The notes under the pieces were generated by a model that was not told the origin of the DNA, did not search any database, and was given only the letters and a program-made list of their open reading frames with translations. From NCBI RefSeq assembly GCF_017104565.1, contig NZ_JAAGPD010000031.1:1-64000 (forward strand): a stretch of DNA of 64,000 nucleotides, in the 5' to 3' direction. A program made the translations under genes and the position numbers. Below, piece by piece: positions 54,280 through 63,234 of the stretch (positions are counted from its first letter, which is position 1; every line of letters starts with the position of its first letter). This DNA comes from Paraburkholderia sp. Tr-20389 (GTDB taxonomy: Bacteria > Pseudomonadota > Gammaproteobacteria > Burkholderiales > Burkholderiaceae).

Positions 54280-55854
54280 TTAGAACGAGTAAATGAACTG
54301 CGTGGCCAGCAGATCGTTCGACTTGCTATACGAACCATCGTTGCGCAGGAACACGTTCTGGTTGGCCCAGTCGTGACGATATTCGATCTTGACCGTGATC
54401 TGCTGCGTCGGGAAGAACAGCAGATCGAGCGCGATGTCCTGACGGTTTGCGCCCTTGCATTCGAAGCCAAGTCCGCCATTCGCCTTCGAGTTCGCAAGAC
54501 AATCGGCGCCGATACCGAAGCCGTTGTTCACGTCCATGCCGTTCGAGTTCAACGCAATGCCGCCACCGCCGCCGCCGTTCTTGCTGTTGACGAGCAGGTC
54601 ATAGCGCAGCGTTGCGCCCATGCGGCCGACCACGGGCATGTTGAACTTGCGGTGCGCCAGCAGTGACAGGCCATACCATTGCGCCTGACCGCCGTTGAAC
54701 GCGGCGTTCTGCTGCTGGCCGTAGTCGAGTTCGGCGTTGTACTGCACGTCGGCGAGCAGGTAGGTCGCGTCCATTTCGGCGAAGAAGAACGTGCCGCCCG
54801 AACTTGGCGCCTGACCGCCCACACCGTAGGTGACGTTGCCCGTCGTCGCGTCGACCGCGCTCGGCAGCGTCTGACGGCCGATGTTGAACGAACCGCCGAT
54901 ATCCAGCGCGCTCGACCACGTATAGTCCGCGCGCGCCGTGAAGGTCGGAATCTTGTTGCTCGTCGTAATCGGATCGCCCAGCGCATTCGTACCCGTCTGC
55001 GTGACGGCGCCATACGTGCGGTACTGTTCGTTGCCGAGGAAGAATTTCCACGCCCAGTTGCCCTTCGTATAGTTCGCACCGACGCCGACATAGCTGCCCG
55101 GATCGGAGAAGTCGTACAGCAGGTTATGCGTGAGCGTCAGCATCTGGTTAGACTGCTGCACTTCGTAACCGCCGAAGCTCGGGATCAGGCCGGCGACGAA
55201 GGTCGTCGAACCCGTCAGCGGCACGTTGACCACGGCCGTATTCAGGATGTTGTTGCCGATCTCGCCATGCGAGTTCTGCAGCAGCGTGATGCCGTTGCCG
55301 CGGTTCGGCATCAGCGTGATTTCCGCCGACGGCGCCATCGGGCCGACACCGAATGTCTTCTTGATGTCGAGATACAGATCGCCGAACGTGCTGTTGTAGT
55401 AGTTGTAGGCGCTCTCGTGGTTCGCGAACAGGAACGACGAGGAACTCTGCGCGCGGTTGTAGATGTACGTCGGGTCGATATAGCCCGTCACCGAGAGACC
55501 CGCGATCGGCCCCGTCTGCGCGGCGTCTTCCAGCGAGTCCACCTTCAACTGCTGATTCGCGATCTGCTGCTTCATCGCGGTCACGTCGTCGTTGGAGAGC
55601 CGCGCGGGTGCCTTGCCGTAATCGGGTGAAGAAATATCGACCACGGGCGCGGCCGCCAGCGCCGGCGTGGCGGCCGTTCCCGTCGCGGGCTTCGCGGCAG
55701 GAGCGGACGCCACTTGCGCGCGCAGTTCCTTCACTTCCTTTTGCAGCGCATTGAGCTGTTGCTGAAGCGCCTTGATCTGTGCGCTGGTCGAGTCCGCGAA
55801 TGCGGCACCCGGCAGAGCCCCCGCTACCAGCAGACAGATAAGTTTCTTTCTCAT
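54280..55854 (-). CDS. DUF3138-like outer-membrane beta-barrel protein
   Basis: 524 residues. Signal peptide 1-20 (MRKKLICLLVAGALPGAAFA), a short coiled coil (STSAQIKALQQQLNALQKEV, then KELRAQV), an Ala/Pro linker, then a long region of alternating strands (GYIDPTYIYNRAQ, FGDLYLDIKKTFG, VGANYTKGNWAWKFFLG, ADYTWSSALDIGGSFNIG) ending LATQFIYSF with terminal Phe. This fits an outer-membrane barrel. The sequence resembles the DUF3138 family of Burkholderiaceae as I recall. AAGGAGAAAATTGC precedes ATG 55854. Between potI and puuB it is a candidate for polyamine passage through the outer membrane; no experimental support is known to me. Confidence 0.75.
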   Translation of the reverse strand: MRKKLICLLVAGALPGAAFADSTSAQIKALQQQLNALQKEVKELRAQVASAPAAKPATGTAATPALAAAPVVDISSPDYGKAPARLSNDDVTAMKQQIANQQLKVDSLEDAAQTGPIAGLSVTGYIDPTYIYNRAQSSSSFLFANHESAYNYYNSTFGDLYLDIKKTFGVGPMAPSAEITLMPNRGNGITLLQNSHGEIGNNILNTAVVNVPLTGSTTFVAGLIPSFGGYEVQQSNQMLTLTHNLLYDFSDPGSYVGVGANYTKGNWAWKFFLGNEQYRTYGAVTQTGTNALGDPITTSNKIPTFTARADYTWSSALDIGGSFNIGRQTLPSAVDATTGNVTYGVGGQAPSSGGTFFFAEMDATYLLADVQYNAELDYGQQQNAAFNGGQAQWYGLSLLAHRKFNMPVVGRMGATLRYDLLVNSKNGGGGGGIALNSNGMDVNNGFGIGADCLANSKANGGLGFECKGANRQDIALDLLFFPTQQITVKIEYRHDWANQNVFLRNDGSYSKSNDLLATQFIYSF

Positions 55855-55892
55855 GCAATTTTCTCCTTGTTTGTCGTATTGCGAAGAACTTC

Positions 55893-56810
55893 TTATGCGT
55901 TGGCCGTATCGAGTTTGTTTGCCGCAAGGGCAGAGCGTGTGGTAGCCATTGGCGCGTCGGCGTCCGCTGCATCTGCAAGCGCGAACGCCATTTGCATGTC
56001 GCGGGTGCGCTTGCGGTCGCGCATCAGCATCCATTGATTGACGGCGATCACGCCGATCGTCACGGCCGTGATGAAGAGCGTCGCGAGCGCATTCATTTCC
56101 GGGTTGAGGCCGAGACGCACGCGCGAGAACACGACGAGCGGCAGCGTCGTCGAGCCGGGGCCCGAGAGGAACGCGGAGAGCACGAGATCGTCGATGGAGA
56201 GCGTGAACGACAACATCCAGCCGGAGAGCAGCGCCTGCGAGATCAGCGGCAGCGTGATCACGAAGAACACCTTGAACGGCGTCGCGCCCAGATCGAGCGC
56301 GGCTTCCTCGAGGGACTTGTTCAGTTCCTTCACGCGCGACTGCACGATGATCGCGACATACGACACGCACAGCATCACGTGGCCGATCCACATCGTCAGC
56401 ACGCCACGCCCCTTGGGCCAGCCGATCATCTGTTCCAGCGCGACGAAGAGCAGCAGCAGCGAAATGCCCTGGATCACCTCGGGAATCACGAGTGGCGCGT
56501 TGATCATCCCCGCGAAGAACGTGAAGCCGCGAAAGCGCCCGAAGCGCGCGAGCACGAAGCCCGCCCACGTGCCGATCACGACCGACGCGCATGCCGTCAT
56601 CAAACCGATCTTCAGCGACAGCCACGCGGCCGTGAGCAGTTCGTCGTCGTGCAGCAGCGCGCCATACCACTTGAGCGAGAAGCCCGACCAGACGGTGACG
56701 AGTTTCGACTCGTTGAACGAGAACACGACGAGACTGATGATCGGAATGTAGAGGAACAGAAATCCGAGCGTCAGCACCGTCGCGGATAAAGGTTTGTTCG
56801 GCTTGATCAT
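55893..56810 (-). CDS. potI: Putrescine/spermidine ABC transporter permease
   Basis: 305 residues with about six hydrophobic segments. LIIPEVIQGISLLLLF-like (APLVIPEVIQGISLLLLFVA), ELNKSLEEAALDLGATPFKVF and LPLISQALLSGWMLSFTLS are PotC/PotI hallmarks, including the EAA loop. It pairs with PotH in the inner membrane. Its start overlaps the potH stop (ATGA at 56807-56810). The C-terminus has an Ala-rich tail. Confidence 0.93.
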   Translation of the reverse strand: MIKPNKPLSATVLTLGFLFLYIPIISLVVFSFNESKLVTVWSGFSLKWYGALLHDDELLTAAWLSLKIGLMTACASVVIGTWAGFVLARFGRFRGFTFFAGMINAPLVIPEVIQGISLLLLFVALEQMIGWPKGRGVLTMWIGHVMLCVSYVAIIVQSRVKELNKSLEEAALDLGATPFKVFFVITLPLISQALLSGWMLSFTLSIDDLVLSAFLSGPGSTTLPLVVFSRVRLGLNPEMNALATLFITAVTIGVIAVNQWMLMRDRKRTRDMQMAFALADAADADAPMATTRSALAANKLDTANA

Positions 56811-57784
56811 TTCGCGCCCTCCAGTTCCTTGACCTGGTAGTACTGGAATACGGCCATCGGCACGAGCAACAGCAGCACCATCGCTACCGTCACGGCGGAT
56901 GCCATCGGCCAGTCCATGTCGTTGAAGAATTCATCCCACATCACGCGGCCGATCATCAGCGTGTCGGCGCCGCCGAGCAGTTCGGGAATCACGTATTCGC
57001 CGACGGCAGGAATGAACACGAGCAGCGAGCCCGCGATGATCCCGTTCTTCGACAATGGCAACGTGATGCGCGTGAACGCGGTCCACGGCTTCGCGCCGAG
57101 GTCGTAAGCGGCTTCGAGCAGCGTCAGGTCCATCTTCACGAGATGCGCGTAGAGCGGCATCACCATGAACGGCAGATACGAGTAGACCATGCCGATATAG
57201 ACGCCAATATCCGTGTGATAGAGACGGAAAGGCGTGTGAATCACGCCGAGCGCGATCAGCGTGTGATTGAGCAGGCCGTCGTCCTTCAGAATGCCGATCC
57301 ACGCATACACGCGGATCAGGAACGACGTCCAGAACGGCAGCATCACGCCCATCATCAGCAGGTTGCGTGTCGCGGGTGCGGAGCGCGCGATGTAGTACGC
57401 GATCGGATAGCCGATCAGCAGGCAGCAGATGGTCGACATGGCCGCCATCTTCAGCGAGCTGAGATAGGTCGCGACGTACAGGCTGTCCTGCAACAGGAAC
57501 GCGTAGTGGCTCAGTTGCAGCGCGAAATGCACGACGCCGTCTTTCACGCTCAGCAATTCCGTATAAGGCGGAATGCCGAGGCGCAGATCGGCGAAGCTGA
57601 TCTTCAGCACCAGCACGAACGGCAGCGCGAAGAACACGGTGAGCCAGATGAATGGAATGCCGATCACGGTGCTGCGGCCCGAAGGCAGTAGCTTCGCGAG
57701 GCGCTGTTTGAACGATGCGAGTGCGGGATTCGCATGGGGTGCGGCACCCATTTGCGCCGCTGCGGGTTGGGCGGGATTTCTCAT
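56807..57784 (-). CDS. potH: Putrescine/spermidine ABC transporter permease
   Basis: 325 residues from ATG 57784, which overlaps the potG stop. The larger frame to 59113 is only an open extension across potG. FFALPFVLVLKISFADL, PIAYYIARSAPATRNLLMM, LPFWTSFLIRVYAWIGIL, LLEAAYDLGAKPWTAF and IPAVGEYVIPELLGG are characteristic of PotH/PotB. It forms the channel with PotI. Confidence 0.93.
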   Translation of the reverse strand: MRNPAQPAAAQMGAAPHANPALASFKQRLAKLLPSGRSTVIGIPFIWLTVFFALPFVLVLKISFADLRLGIPPYTELLSVKDGVVHFALQLSHYAFLLQDSLYVATYLSSLKMAAMSTICCLLIGYPIAYYIARSAPATRNLLMMGVMLPFWTSFLIRVYAWIGILKDDGLLNHTLIALGVIHTPFRLYHTDIGVYIGMVYSYLPFMVMPLYAHLVKMDLTLLEAAYDLGAKPWTAFTRITLPLSKNGIIAGSLLVFIPAVGEYVIPELLGGADTLMIGRVMWDEFFNDMDWPMASAVTVAMVLLLLVPMAVFQYYQVKELEGAK

Positions 57785-58944
57785 TGCGTCAGCACCACGC
57801 CGCTCGACGGCGACCAGGAGACGAACACGTCGTCGTTGTAGACGGGCGCACCTTCGCTCATCAGGTGCGAACTGGAGAGATTCGACATGACGGTCTTTCC
57901 GCTCGGCAGACGCACGTGATACAGCGAATAGCTGCCCATGTACGCCACATCCGTCACGACGCCGCGTGCCCAGTTGTGTGCCGCGCCCGGTTTCTCGCGC
58001 GACACGCGTACGCGCTCGGGACGCACCGAAATGCCGACGGGCATGCCGAGCGGTCCCGTCACGCCGTGGCTCACGTACATGCGCGCTTCGAGATCCTCGC
58101 TTTCGACGAAGATGTGATCCGGTTCGTCTTCGACGACGACGCCCTCGAACAGATTGGTCGAGCCGATGAATTCGGCGGAAAAGCGGCTGTTCGGAAACTC
58201 GTAGACTTGCGACGGCGAGCCGATCTGCACGATGCGGCCTTCGCTCATGACGGCGAGGCGGCTTGCCATCGTCATCGCTTCTTCCTGATCGTGCGTGACC
58301 ATCACACAGGTGACATCGACTTTCTCGATGATGTTCACGAGTTCGAGTTGAGTCTTCTGGCGGATCTTTTTGTCGAGCGCGGACATCGGCTCGTCGAGCA
58401 GCAGGAGCTTGGGTCGCTTGACCAGCGAACGCGCGAGCGCGACGCGCTGCTGCTGACCGCCCGACAGTTGATGCGGCTTGCGCTTTGCGTACTTGCTCAT
58501 CTGCACGAGATTCAACGCATCGGCGACGCGCTCCCTGATCTCGTTCTTCGGCGTGCCTTCCTGTTTGAGGCCGAACGCGACATTCGATTCGACCGTCATA
58601 TGCGGAAAGAGCGCGTACGACTGGAACATCATGTTCACGGGGCGGCGATAAGGCGGCAAGGTTGCAAGGTCTTCGCCGTCGACATAGATCTTGCCGGACG
58701 TGGCCGTCTCCAGGCCCGCCAGCATGCGCAACAGCGTGGACTTGCCGCAGCCCGAACTGCCGAGCAGCGCGAACAGTTCGTTCTTTGCGATGCTCAGGTT
58801 GACGTTGTCGACCGCCGTGCTGTCGCCGAACTTCTTCACGACGTTTTCGATGCGGACGAACTGGTCCGTGTTCGTTTTCGTCGCATTCGTGGTCAGGGGC
58901 TGCTTGGCCGCATTCGCTGTTTGCGTGGTGTGCGTCGTATTCAT
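57781..58944 (-). CDS. potG: Putrescine/spermidine ABC transporter ATP-binding protein
   Basis: 387 residues from ATG 58944. Walker A GSSGCGKST, signature LSGGQQQRVALARSLV, Walker B KLLLLDEPMSALDKKIR, and the TOBE-type C-terminal regulatory domain (VGISVRPERVRVSREK and YMGSYSLYHVRL). These are PotA/PotG features. Start region is Thr-rich and ribosome site weak. Overlaps potH by four bases. A strong hairpin lies between potF and potG. Confidence 0.93.
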   Translation of the reverse strand: MNTTHTTQTANAAKQPLTTNATKTNTDQFVRIENVVKKFGDSTAVDNVNLSIAKNELFALLGSSGCGKSTLLRMLAGLETATSGKIYVDGEDLATLPPYRRPVNMMFQSYALFPHMTVESNVAFGLKQEGTPKNEIRERVADALNLVQMSKYAKRKPHQLSGGQQQRVALARSLVKRPKLLLLDEPMSALDKKIRQKTQLELVNIIEKVDVTCVMVTHDQEEAMTMASRLAVMSEGRIVQIGSPSQVYEFPNSRFSAEFIGSTNLFEGVVVEDEPDHIFVESEDLEARMYVSHGVTGPLGMPVGISVRPERVRVSREKPGAAHNWARGVVTDVAYMGSYSLYHVRLPSGKTVMSNLSSSHLMSEGAPVYNDDVFVSWSPSSGVVLTQ

Positions 58945-59076
58945 GTGTGACCGTTCTTTGCGGATCGCAGGCACGAACGGGCCCTGGCGAGGCGCGCGAA
59001 GCGCTCGCAGGATCGTGCTGCAATCGGGGAAACATGGGGCTGCGCGCGAGGCGCAGACTGACAGCGTGACTGCTCT

Positions 59077-59108
59077 GCGGTGGAGGGATCGAGCGATCCC
59101 TCCACCGC
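59077..59108. other. 14-bp perfect hairpin between potF and potG
   Basis: GCGGTGGAGGGATC - GAGC - GATCCCTCCACCGC in the 215-bp gap between potF (stop 59160) and potG (start 58944). No U-run follows on the minus strand, so it is more likely a message stabiliser or processing site than a terminator. It could keep the binding protein more abundant than the membrane parts. Confidence 0.65.
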
Positions 59109-59159
59109 TTCATTCAGTTCCCTTTCATGTCTCTGATAACCGGCGTTGAATCACGAGGT

Positions 59160-60281
59160 TCAATGACCGGTTTTCAGTTGCGCCCAGAGGCGGTTTTCGA
59201 GTCGCAGAATATCTGTCGGCATCGGTTTCATCAGGGTCATCTTCGCGATCACGTCGTCGGCCGGGTAGACCGTCTGATCCTGCGCGACAGCCGGAGTGAC
59301 GAACTGGCGCGCGGCGCGATTGGCGGTGGGGTAGAACACTTCGTTGGTGATGGCGGCGTTGTTCTTCGGGTCCGAAATGTAGTTGATCCATTTCATCGCG
59401 GCCTCCGGATGCGGTGCATCCTTCGGCACCACCATTACGTCGAACCACAGCAGGCCGCCTTCCTTCACGTTCGAGAACCTGATGTCATACGAACGCTTCG
59501 CTTCTTCGGTGCGGCGTCGCGCGATGCCGACGTCGCCCGACCAGCCCACTACGACGCACACGTCGTTGTTCGCGAGGTCGTTGATGTAACCCGAGGAATT
59601 GAACTGCGTGATGTACGGACGGACCTTCTTCAGCACTTCATAGGCAGCCTGATAGTCGCCGGGGTTCGTGCTGTTCGGATCCTTGTGCATGTATTGCAGC
59701 GTTGCGGCGAACACGTCGACGGCCTGATCGAGGAACGACACGCCGCAGCTCTTGAGCTTCGACAGATTGGCGGGATCGAACACGAGCGCCCAGCTGTCGA
59801 CGGGCGCATTCGCGCCGAGCACTTTCTGCACGGCCTGCACGTTGTAGCCGATGCCGTCCGTGCCATACGCCCACGGCACGCCGTACTGGTTGCCTGGGTC
59901 AGCGTCCGAGATCAGCTTCATCAAGGTCGGGTCGAGATTCTTCAGATTGGGAATCTGCGCCTTTTCGAGCTTCTGGTAGACGCCGGCCTGAATCTGCTTG
60001 GCCATGTAGTTCGAGGTCGGCACGACGATGTCGTAACCGGAACTGCCCGCCAGCAGTTTGGCCTGCAGCGTGTCGTCGCTGTCGTAGTTGTCGTACTTGA
60101 CGTGAATGCCCGTCTGTTTCTCGAAGTTCGGAATCGTGTCCTTCGCTATGTAGTCGGACCAGTTATAAACATTCAGCTCCGTGTCGGCAGCGTGCGCCGC
60201 CGTGCCAGTAAGTCCAGTGATGCCGGCCACGGCGAGCAGTGCGGCCCCCGCGACCGCATGACGAAGATACCAAACGCTCAT
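59160..60281 (-). CDS. potF: Putrescine-binding periplasmic protein
   Basis: 373 residues from ATG 60281 (AAGGGAAATCAAC upstream). Signal peptide with HAVAGAALLAVAGITGLTG and cleavage near AHAAD. The mature part has LNVYNWSDYIAKDTIPNFEK, LLAGSSGYDIVVPTSNYM, GVPWAYGTDGIGYN, CVVVGWSGDVGIARRR and the C-terminal LKTGH, matching PotF/PotD-type polyamine-binding proteins. It delivers putrescine to the PotGHI transporter. Confidence 0.93.
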   Translation of the reverse strand: MSVWYLRHAVAGAALLAVAGITGLTGTAAHAADTELNVYNWSDYIAKDTIPNFEKQTGIHVKYDNYDSDDTLQAKLLAGSSGYDIVVPTSNYMAKQIQAGVYQKLEKAQIPNLKNLDPTLMKLISDADPGNQYGVPWAYGTDGIGYNVQAVQKVLGANAPVDSWALVFDPANLSKLKSCGVSFLDQAVDVFAATLQYMHKDPNSTNPGDYQAAYEVLKKVRPYITQFNSSGYINDLANNDVCVVVGWSGDVGIARRRTEEAKRSYDIRFSNVKEGGLLWFDVMVVPKDAPHPEAAMKWINYISDPKNNAAITNEVFYPTANRAARQFVTPAVAQDQTVYPADDVIAKMTLMKPMPTDILRLENRLWAQLKTGH

Positions 60282-60369
60282 GTTGATTTCCCTTGAAGAA
60301 AAGTCCGGCATGAGCGTGTGTCGCGTTGTCGATTGCGTCACGGCGCCCGCGCCGGTGGTCTGACTGCCG

Positions 60370-61806
60370 TTACGAAAGCCCGAGTTGTTCTGCGGTTGCG
60401 TCGATGGCTTTTTTCGCCTTCGAAACGATCTCGTCGATCTCGCTCTTCGTGACGACGAGAGGCGGCGAGAGCAGCATGCGGTCGCCCGTTGCGCGCATGA
60501 TCAGATTGCCGTTGAAGCAGAAGTCGCGGCAGATCGTGCCGACGTCGCCGCCGTTCTCGAAGCGCTTGCGCGTCTTCGGGTTTTCGGCGAGCTGGACGCC
60601 TGCGACGAGACCCGTGCCCGCCACTTCACCGACGATAGGATGATTCGCGAACGCTTCGCGCAAAGACTGCTGGAAATACGGGCCCGTTTCGTTCTTCACG
60701 CGCTCGACGATCTTCTCGTCGCGCAGCAGCTTCAGGTTCGCGACGGCGACGGCGGCGGCAACGGGATGACCCGAATAGGTGAGGCCGTGATTGAACTCGC
60801 CGTTTTCGATGATCGCCTTCGCGATACGGTCATGCAGGCCGACAGCGCCCATCGGGATATAGCCGCTCGTCAGACCCTTCGCCATCGTGATCAGATCCGG
60901 CTCGAAGCCGAAATGCTGATGCGCGAACCATTCGCCCGTGCGCCCAAATCCGCCGATCACTTCGTCGGCGACGAGCAGCACGTCGTACTTGCGGCAGATG
61001 CGCTGGATTTCCGGCCAGTAGGTGGAAGGCGGGAAGATCACGCCGCCCGCCCCCTGGAAAGGCTCACCGATGAACGCAGCGACGTTCTCCGCGCCGAGTT
61101 CGAGAATCTCCGTTTCGAGCTGGCGTGCTCGCGCGAGGCCGAATTCTTCCGGCGTCATGTCGCCGCCTTCGCCGAACCAGTAAGGCTGGTCGATATGCAC
61201 GATATGCTCGACCTGTGAAGGCATCTGCTCGTGCATATAGCCCATGCCGCCCAGCGTGCCGCCCGCGATCGTGGAACCGTGATAGCCGTTCTTGCGCGAA
61301 ATGACGAACTTCTTCAGCTTCTTGCCTTGCGTCGCCCAGTACTGGTGGACGATGCGCAGCACGGTGTCGTTGCCTTCCGAGCCGCTGTTGCAATAGAAGA
61401 AGTGATTGAACGGTGCGGGCGCCAGTTCGGCGAGCAAGGCCGACAGTTCGATCACAGGCGGATGCGTGGTCTTGAAGAACGTGTTGTAGAAGGGCAGTTC
61501 CTGCAATTGCTTATACGCCGCGTCCGCCAGTTCCTTGCGTCCATAGCCGACGTTCACGCACCACAACCCCGCCATGCCGTCGATGATCTTGTTGCCGTCG
61601 GAGTCCCACAGATAGACGCCTTCTGCCTTGACGATCACGCGGCTGCCGGTGCGATTCAATGCACCCATGTCGGAGAACGGGTGAATGTGATGCGCGGCGT
61701 CGAGCGCGCGGTATTCCGCGGTGCTGCGCAACTGTTGCGATGCGCTTGCCCTTGCGGCCGGTTGAGCGGCTTGCACGTAAGCGATTTCTTCTGTCCTGAA
61801 ACTCAT
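60370..61806 (-). CDS. spuC: Putrescine-pyruvate aminotransferase (class III)
   Basis: 478 residues. PLP fold-type I with Asp281 in VADEVIGGFGRTGEWF and the Schiff-base Lys310 in ITMAKGLTSGYIPMGA; HPFSDMGALNRTGSRVIVKA, LWCVNVGYGRKEL, YCNSGSEGND and NGYHGSTIAGGTLGG follow the SpuC/omega-aminotransferase pattern. SpuC converts putrescine plus pyruvate to 4-aminobutanal and alanine, a route parallel to the PuuA-PuuB pathway coded next to it. It lies between puuA and potF on the same strand. Another omega-amino acid aminotransferase activity is possible. Confidence 0.88.
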   Translation of the reverse strand: MSFRTEEIAYVQAAQPAARASASQQLRSTAEYRALDAAHHIHPFSDMGALNRTGSRVIVKAEGVYLWDSDGNKIIDGMAGLWCVNVGYGRKELADAAYKQLQELPFYNTFFKTTHPPVIELSALLAELAPAPFNHFFYCNSGSEGNDTVLRIVHQYWATQGKKLKKFVISRKNGYHGSTIAGGTLGGMGYMHEQMPSQVEHIVHIDQPYWFGEGGDMTPEEFGLARARQLETEILELGAENVAAFIGEPFQGAGGVIFPPSTYWPEIQRICRKYDVLLVADEVIGGFGRTGEWFAHQHFGFEPDLITMAKGLTSGYIPMGAVGLHDRIAKAIIENGEFNHGLTYSGHPVAAAVAVANLKLLRDEKIVERVKNETGPYFQQSLREAFANHPIVGEVAGTGLVAGVQLAENPKTRKRFENGGDVGTICRDFCFNGNLIMRATGDRMLLSPPLVVTKSEIDEIVSKAKKAIDATAEQLGLS

Positions 61807-61864
61807 GTTGCCTCCAGTTTTCTTTGCTATTGCGTGTTGTCTGCCGAGTACTTTCGAAAAAGTC

Positions 61865-63199
61865 TTAGACGTGCAACAGCAAATGCCTGCGCTCCCACGA
61901 ACTGATCACGCGGAAAAACGCTTCGTATTCGGTTTCCTTTAGCGCGAGGTATGCCTTGATGAACTGCTCGCCCATGATTTCGGCAAGCGGCTCGCAAGCG
62001 CCCATCAAGGTGAGTCCTTCTTCCAGATTGCGCGGCAGCTGATACGGCAGTTCATAGCCGTCGCTGGAGAGAGGCTCGGTGGGCGTGAGCCGCTGCGTGA
62101 TGCCGAGATAACCGGCCGCGAGCGTGCCCGCAATCGCGAGGTACGGATTGCAGTCGACACCCGGAATGCGGTTCTCGATGCGGCGCGCCTGCGGGCCCGA
62201 ATGCGGAATGCGGAAGCCGACGGTGCGGTTGTCATAACCCCATTGCACGTTGATCGGCGCAGCCATGAAACGCGACAGGCGGCGATACGAGTTGATGTAC
62301 GGTGCGAAGATCGGCATCAACGCAGGCGTGTACTTCTGCAAACCGGCAAGGTACTGGTTGAACATTTCCGTCGGCTTGCCGTCGCTGCCCGTGAACAGGT
62401 TCTGGCCCGTCTCTTCATCGACGAGGCTTTGATGCACGTGCATGGCCGAGCCCGGTTCGCCTTCCATCGGCTTCGCCATGAACGTCGCATACATGTGATG
62501 ACGCAGCGCCGCTTCGCGCACCGTGCGCTTGAACAGGAACACCTGGTCCGCGAGCTTGAGCGGATCGCCATGCAGGAAGTTGATTTCCATCTGCGCGGCG
62601 CCCACTTCGTGAATCAGCGTGTCGACTTCGAGTTCCTGGATGTCGCAGTACTCGTAGATGTCTTCGAACAGCGGGTCGAACTCGTTGACGGCTTCGATCG
62701 AATACGCCTGGCGTCCCGTTTCAGCGCGCCCCGTACGTCCGACGGGCGGGCGCAACGGCAGGTCGGGATCCTTGTTCATGTCGACCAGATAGAACTCCAA
62801 CTCCGGTGCGATGACGGGCTTCCAGCCCTTGGCCTTGTACAGGTCGAGCACGCGGCGCAGCACGCGGCGCGGCGAGATCGCAACGGGCGTGCCGTCGAAA
62901 TGCACGCAGTCGTGGATCACCTGCGCGGTCGGATCGACGGCCCACGGAATGATGCGGATCGTCGACGGATCGGGCACGCACACCATGTCGGGATCGGTGA
63001 CGCCCGTGAGCGTGCCGTCTTCGGGATACTCGCCCGTCACGGTCTGGATCATCACCGCTTGCGGCAGACGCATCGACTCGCCGGATTCAAACTTGCTGCG
63101 CGGAATGATCTTGCCGCGCGCGATGCCCGCCATGTCGGGAATGATCGCTTCGATTTCAGTGATGTGATGCTTCTTCAGAAACTCGTCAATTTCATGCAT
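61865..63199 (-). CDS. puuA: Gamma-glutamylputrescine synthetase (glutamine-synthetase fold)
   Basis: 444 residues from ATG 63199 (MHEIDEFLKKHHITEIE). Glutamine-synthetase motifs: PVIAPELEFYLVD, VGAAQMEINFLHGDPLKLAD, KPMEGEPGSAMHVHQSL, ENRIPGVDCNPYLAIAG. The size and the downstream puuB/pot genes place it as PuuA, which ATP-dependently joins glutamate to putrescine. Upstream in-frame sequence to 63364 lacks a ribosome site. The GS-like family also includes other gamma-glutamyl-polyamide ligases, so the amine could be spermidine or another diamine. Confidence 0.9.
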   Translation of the reverse strand: MHEIDEFLKKHHITEIEAIIPDMAGIARGKIIPRSKFESGESMRLPQAVMIQTVTGEYPEDGTLTGVTDPDMVCVPDPSTIRIIPWAVDPTAQVIHDCVHFDGTPVAISPRRVLRRVLDLYKAKGWKPVIAPELEFYLVDMNKDPDLPLRPPVGRTGRAETGRQAYSIEAVNEFDPLFEDIYEYCDIQELEVDTLIHEVGAAQMEINFLHGDPLKLADQVFLFKRTVREAALRHHMYATFMAKPMEGEPGSAMHVHQSLVDEETGQNLFTGSDGKPTEMFNQYLAGLQKYTPALMPIFAPYINSYRRLSRFMAAPINVQWGYDNRTVGFRIPHSGPQARRIENRIPGVDCNPYLAIAGTLAAGYLGITQRLTPTEPLSSDGYELPYQLPRNLEEGLTLMGACEPLAEIMGEQFIKAYLALKETEYEAFFRVISSWERRHLLLHV

Positions 63200-63234
63200 G
63201 ATCGTTCTCTCTGTTTTTTTGCGCTGGACGGGGA

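Noticed and set aside
57785-59113. Extension of the potH frame across potG
   Set aside because: The extension is shadow sequence on the same strand as potG, which has complete ATPase motifs; potH starts at 57784 by overlap with the potG stop.
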